From contig DASSDH010000023.1 of the NCBI GenBank assembly GCA_035697245.1, forward strand, positions 1 through 17,010: 17,010 nucleotides of DNA, in the 5' to 3' direction. Position numbers and translations under genes: made by a program. The DNA is from JACVRX01 sp035697245. Lineage in GTDB: Bacteria > Actinomycetota > Actinomycetes > Jiangellales > Jiangellaceae. The notes beneath the pieces are model-generated. The model worked only from the letters and a program-made list of their open reading frames with translations. It was not told the DNA's origin and searched no databases. Of this stretch, positions 14,370 to 17,010 are shown piece after piece (the first letter of the stretch is position 1; every line of letters starts with the position of its first letter).

Positions 14370-16598
14370 TCAGCCCGGCGCTCGGCGCAGCGCCGAGGAC
14401 AGCGCACCCGTGACGACCAGTGCGTAGTCCTGCGGCGGACGAAGTAGGTTCCGAGCGAACACCTGGATCAGCCAGCGGCCTGGCGCCGGGTCGTCGACCC
14501 GGATGACTTCGACGTTGTTGTCGACGTCGGACCTGGTGATCTCCGGCAGCCCGGTGTTGCCGGCGATCTTGGCTCCGGTCGGATCCTGGACCATCACGCT
14601 GAGGTCGTTCTGCAGCGACCGGCCGGGCAGGTCGGTGTAGGCCATGCACAGCCGCAGCGGCATGCCGGCTTCGACGTCGACCTGGAACCGCCGCCGTTCG
14701 CCGGTCTCGCCGAGCTGGAGGTTCGGCGTCTCCCAGCAGTCCACGAATTCCAGTCGCAGGTCCGGCTCGGCCGGGTTGGGCACGGTGGTCGTCAGGTTCA
14801 CCGCGCCGAAGCCCTGGTGGAAGTTCGGCCTCGCTTCCCGGTCGGCGACGGAGTCCGGGCCGGAAAGCCAGCGGGCACCGTTGACGAGCGTCGCCTTGAG
14901 CAGGGCAGCGCTCGGCGAGCTGTCACGTTGGTCGACGAAGTACTGCCGGACCAGCGCCGCGCAGCCGGCCACCAGCGGGCAGGCCATGCTGGTCCCGCCC
15001 ATGTAGGCGTAGGCGGGATTGTCGTCGACCAGCCCCCAGAAGTGGTCGTCCGGCGCGATGTCGGACCGGGTGGAGACGATGTCCGTCCCCGGCGCGACGA
15101 TGTCGGGCTTGATCCGCCGGTCGTCACACGGCCCGCGGCTGCTGAACGCCGCCATGCACTCCGGGTCGCCGGACACCCGTTGGTCCGCGATCGGCGGCTT
15201 GGGAAAGTCCTGCCGCCAGGTGTCCCCGTACGTGCGTCCGGACAGCCCGCCGGCCGTACGCCGATTCCGCGCCGCACCCACGGTCAGCGCGTTCTTGCAC
15301 GACGCGGGTGAGCCAATCGACAGCCAGTCGACGAAGCCGGGTTCGGAGTTGAAGGGGTCCGCGGCGGTTCCCTCGTTGCCCGCGGCGATGACGATGAGCA
15401 TGTCCCGGCGCTTGGCCGCATAGGCGTCAACGTCGTTGGAGTCGACGGTGTATGCCGACGCGGTCGCCGCTCCCCAGCTGTTGTTGTGGACCCGCGCACC
15501 GGCCTGGTAGGCCGGTTCGAACAGGTCCTCGAGCGAGACCGGCAGTCCGCCGAGCCCGCCTTGCGGGTCGAGCAACGACTGGAAGTACAGCTTGGCCTCT
15601 GGCGCCACGCCCGCGAAGGAGCCGTCGGACGCCGAGCCGTCCGCCAGCACCGACCCGGCTACGTGGGTGCCGTGCCCGTGCGGATCCGACGCGTCGTTTG
15701 GCCGGCCCAGAGCCACGACCTCGACCACCCGGCCGGCGAAGTCGGGATGGGTCTCGTGCAGGCCGGTGTCGGCGACGGCGACCACCTGGCCGGCACCGGT
15801 CAGCGGCAGGCTGCGTTCAGTGGTGTCTGAGGTCACGCCGAGCAACCCGCGGGCGACGTCGTTGAACAACTTGGGCGGAACGTGCTCCACCATGCTCAGC
15901 ACGCCCGGCAGAGTGCTGATCTCCCGCTGCAGTCCGGAACCCGCCGGCAGCGCCAGCCGGACCCGTCGGCCGCCGTCGCCCACCACGGACACGTCGTTCT
16001 GAGCGAGCCAGGACAGCACCTGGTGGCGTACCGAGGCATCCGATAGCCATAGGTCCCACACCCGGGCAGCGTCGCCCTCGCCACGGTCCTCGCCGCCTGC
16101 CGTCAGCACGATCGGGCCGGTCTTCGACGGCCCGTAGCGCTCGACATCGCGGACGAACGGCAGGTTGATCACCTCCGCCGCCTGTTCAGGCGTGGCGGTG
16201 GCGACGTAGGCGTGATGGGGGATGTATTCGTCGAGTTGGGCGCCGGTCGCGCCCAGGGCTTCACGCATGTCGCCCATCAACGGACTGGTCAGGCTGACCA
16301 GCCACTGGGTCGGCGACCCCGGCTCCGGCTGGGCGATCTCGTCGTCGCCGCCTGCCCGCCACCCCTCGACGCCGGTCTCGGCCGCGAGCGTGCCCCGCGC
16401 CATGGCCGCTGTTGTCGGCCGGCCGGCCGGTGCCACCTCGTCGACGACCAGCCCGGCCTGCTCGAGCTCTTCGATGCGATCCTCGTCGACGTCGCCGATG
16501 ACGTAGCTCGCCGTCCACTGTGCGTTCTCGACGATCGGGCCGGCTGCCGCCAGCTCGGTCTCGTGCATCGCATACGCGATGACGTGTTTGGTTCCCAT
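14370..16598 (-). CDS. Subtilisin-like (S8) serine protease without signal peptide
   Basis: A 742-aa protease. The catalytic triad is complete: D277 in VVAVADTGLHETHPDF, H309 in DPHGHGTHVAGSV, S537 in MGGTSMACPLVAG, with the oxyanion Asn N408 in IAAGNEG. The first ~270 residues hold three propeptide-like modules (~5-56, ~97-158, ~187-243). Residues ~612-730 form a beta-sandwich of the kind that ends many subtilases, closing with PPQDYALVVTG. There is no hydrophobic signal peptide at the N terminus (MGTKHVIAYAMHETEL), so the enzyme is probably cytoplasmic. ATG 16598 is chosen because a purine-rich SD (GAGGGGGAGG) fills the 10-nt gap after the 86-aa gene. CHAT follows after 5 nt. Confidence 0.93.
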   Translation of the reverse strand: MGTKHVIAYAMHETELAAAGPIVENAQWTASYVIGDVDEDRIEELEQAGLVVDEVAPAGRPTTAAMARGTLAAETGVEGWRAGGDDEIAQPEPGSPTQWLVSLTSPLMGDMREALGATGAQLDEYIPHHAYVATATPEQAAEVINLPFVRDVERYGPSKTGPIVLTAGGEDRGEGDAARVWDLWLSDASVRHQVLSWLAQNDVSVVGDGGRRVRLALPAGSGLQREISTLPGVLSMVEHVPPKLFNDVARGLLGVTSDTTERSLPLTGAGQVVAVADTGLHETHPDFAGRVVEVVALGRPNDASDPHGHGTHVAGSVLADGSASDGSFAGVAPEAKLYFQSLLDPQGGLGGLPVSLEDLFEPAYQAGARVHNNSWGAATASAYTVDSNDVDAYAAKRRDMLIVIAAGNEGTAADPFNSEPGFVDWLSIGSPASCKNALTVGAARNRRTAGGLSGRTYGDTWRQDFPKPPIADQRVSGDPECMAAFSSRGPCDDRRIKPDIVAPGTDIVSTRSDIAPDDHFWGLVDDNPAYAYMGGTSMACPLVAGCAALVRQYFVDQRDSSPSAALLKATLVNGARWLSGPDSVADREARPNFHQGFGAVNLTTTVPNPAEPDLRLEFVDCWETPNLQLGETGERRRFQVDVEAGMPLRLCMAYTDLPGRSLQNDLSVMVQDPTGAKIAGNTGLPEITRSDVDNNVEVIRVDDPAPGRWLIQVFARNLLRPPQDYALVVTGALSSALRRAPG

Positions 16599-16600
16599 GA

Positions 16601-16610
16601 CCTCCCCCTC
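16601..16610 (-). promoter_or_regulatory. Ribosome binding site of the S8 protease
   Basis: The gap between the 86-aa gene and the protease ATG reads GAGGGGGAGG on the minus strand, a very purine-rich SD that overlaps the last stop base region. It ends only 2 nt before ATG 16598, closer than usual, but it decides the start: no comparable site precedes in-frame alternatives upstream. Confidence 0.6.
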
Positions 16611-16869
16611 ACAGTTCCTGATGTCGTTGCACCGCCGACGCAAGAATCTCTGTCTGGTCGTCCAGCGTGAGCTCTCCTTGGTGCACCAACGATGCGTACA
16701 GCAGCGTCGGCCCATGTTCGATCGCCACGAAGTCGACGAACGTCGTGTCCGGCTGGATGCCCACCTGGACGGCGCAAGCCTCGGTATGGTCCGCCTTTGA
16801 CGCTACGTCGAGAAAATACGAGGCCGACACAGTGACGCGCACGTCCCTGCCTGTCTGGCGGCTGATCAC
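16609..16869 (-). CDS. Small protein of unknown function, first full gene of the protease operon
   Basis: An 86-aa soluble protein starting at GTG 16869, which overlaps the stop of the preceding gene (GTGA). GGAGGA lies directly against this GTG, so GTG at codon 10 is a possible alternative start. The sequence alternates strands and helices: VRVTVSASYFLDVASKAD, then ACAVQVGIQP, TTFVDFVAIE and a closing acidic helix LTLDDQTEILASAVQRH. It has one Cys, no signal peptide, no membrane segment and no recognisable motif. The stop lies 10 nt before the S8 protease ATG. Its tight position suggests an adaptor, inhibitor or chaperone for the protease, which is only an inference. I do not recognise a family. 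Confidence 0.65.
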   Translation of the reverse strand: MISRQTGRDVRVTVSASYFLDVASKADHTEACAVQVGIQPDTTFVDFVAIEHGPTLLYASLVHQGELTLDDQTEILASAVQRHQEL

Positions 16870-17010
16870 TCCTCCAGTGCCGTGAGCAAGCAGTCGGCCA
16901 TGATATCGATTGCGCGTAACAGTTCGTCGCGGATGCCCTCGTCGGCAACTACGGAGGCATTGGATCCGAACAGAACAGTCGCAACAGCACCGCGTCGACC
17001 GGCGGCTCCT
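16866..17010 (-). CDS. C-terminal end of an unknown protein (5' part outside window)
   Basis: On the minus strand the frame is open from the window edge to TGA at 16868-16866, encoding ~48 residues. The readable end runs AVATVLFGSNASVVADEGIR followed by DELLRAIDIMADCLLTALEE. The strand-loop-helix pattern and balanced composition look like true coding sequence, and the stop forms a GTGA overlap with the start of the 86-aa gene. The final amphipathic helix is Leu/Ala-rich. Too little is present for a family call. It is probably the upstream partner of the protease operon, and the genuine operon start must lie beyond the window. Confidence 0.55.
   Translation of the reverse strand, partial: GAAGRRGAVATVLFGSNASVVADEGIRDELLRAIDIMADCLLTALEE

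Noticed and set aside
11362..14427. Several plus-strand open frames of 290-400 codons opposite the CHAT gene
   Set aside because: Their translations are Arg/Ala/Gly-rich without motifs, and the opposite strand carries a CHAT domain with intact catalytic residues.
14362..14649. Extension of the CHAT protein upstream into the protease gene, or a frameshift fusing the two
   Set aside because: The upstream frame is an Arg/Gln-rich shadow, and the protease ends naturally with the common DYALVVTG strand and its own stop, so two separate proteins are more likely.
9259..17010. CRISPR or gasdermin link of the CHAT protease
   Set aside because: No repeat array, Cas gene or pore-forming, hydrophobic gasdermin-like protein is visible in the window; upstream sequence would be required to look further.

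Overview
The window is high-GC DNA with frequent GTG starts and strong Shine-Dalgarno (SD) sequences. It carries several families typical of Actinobacteria: a Ku homologue, a DUF5995 protein, ArsR regulators paired with SRPBCC (START-like) proteins, and a small Cys-rich protein. It most likely comes from the chromosome of a soil actinobacterium; I cannot name the genus. No tRNA, rRNA, CRISPR array, insertion sequence or phage gene was seen, and no stretch above about 140 bases lacks a gene.

Layout, left to right. Positions 1-866 (+): the C-terminal end of a MarR-type regulator, translationally coupled to a two-helix membrane protein. 986-4289 (+): a Ku DNA end-binding protein, a 67-aa Cys/His-rich protein, a coiled-coil protein of unknown function and an acetamidase/formamidase. 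4332-5042 (-): a DUF5995 protein. 5179-6072 (+): a compact 5'-3' exonuclease of the FEN superfamily. 6134-7032 (+): an ArsR regulator and an AHSA1/SRPBCC protein behind a recognisable promoter and dyad. 7135-7347 (+): a short, very acidic protein with an excellent ribosome binding site. 7423-8313 (-) and 8449-9206 (+): a divergent cluster with two SRPBCC genes leftward and an ArsR plus a third SRPBCC rightward, sharing a 24-bp near-perfect palindrome over the promoter.

9259-17010 (-): the most interesting part, a densely packed leftward operon. In transcription order it holds the C-terminal end of an unknown protein that continues off the window, an 86-aa unknown protein, a 742-aa subtilisin-type (S8) protease without a signal peptide, a ~911-aa CHAT (caspase-like) protease with a long N-terminal extension, a 489-aa alpha/beta hydrolase, and a ribokinase. 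Gene junctions are overlaps (GTGA, TAATG, 23 nt) or gaps of 5-10 nt, so the genes are almost certainly co-expressed. Two intracellular-looking proteases of different catalytic class, with a Ser hydrolase and two small unknown proteins, suggest a proteolytic signalling or defence cassette. The families and catalytic residues are read from the sequence. The joint role is inference.
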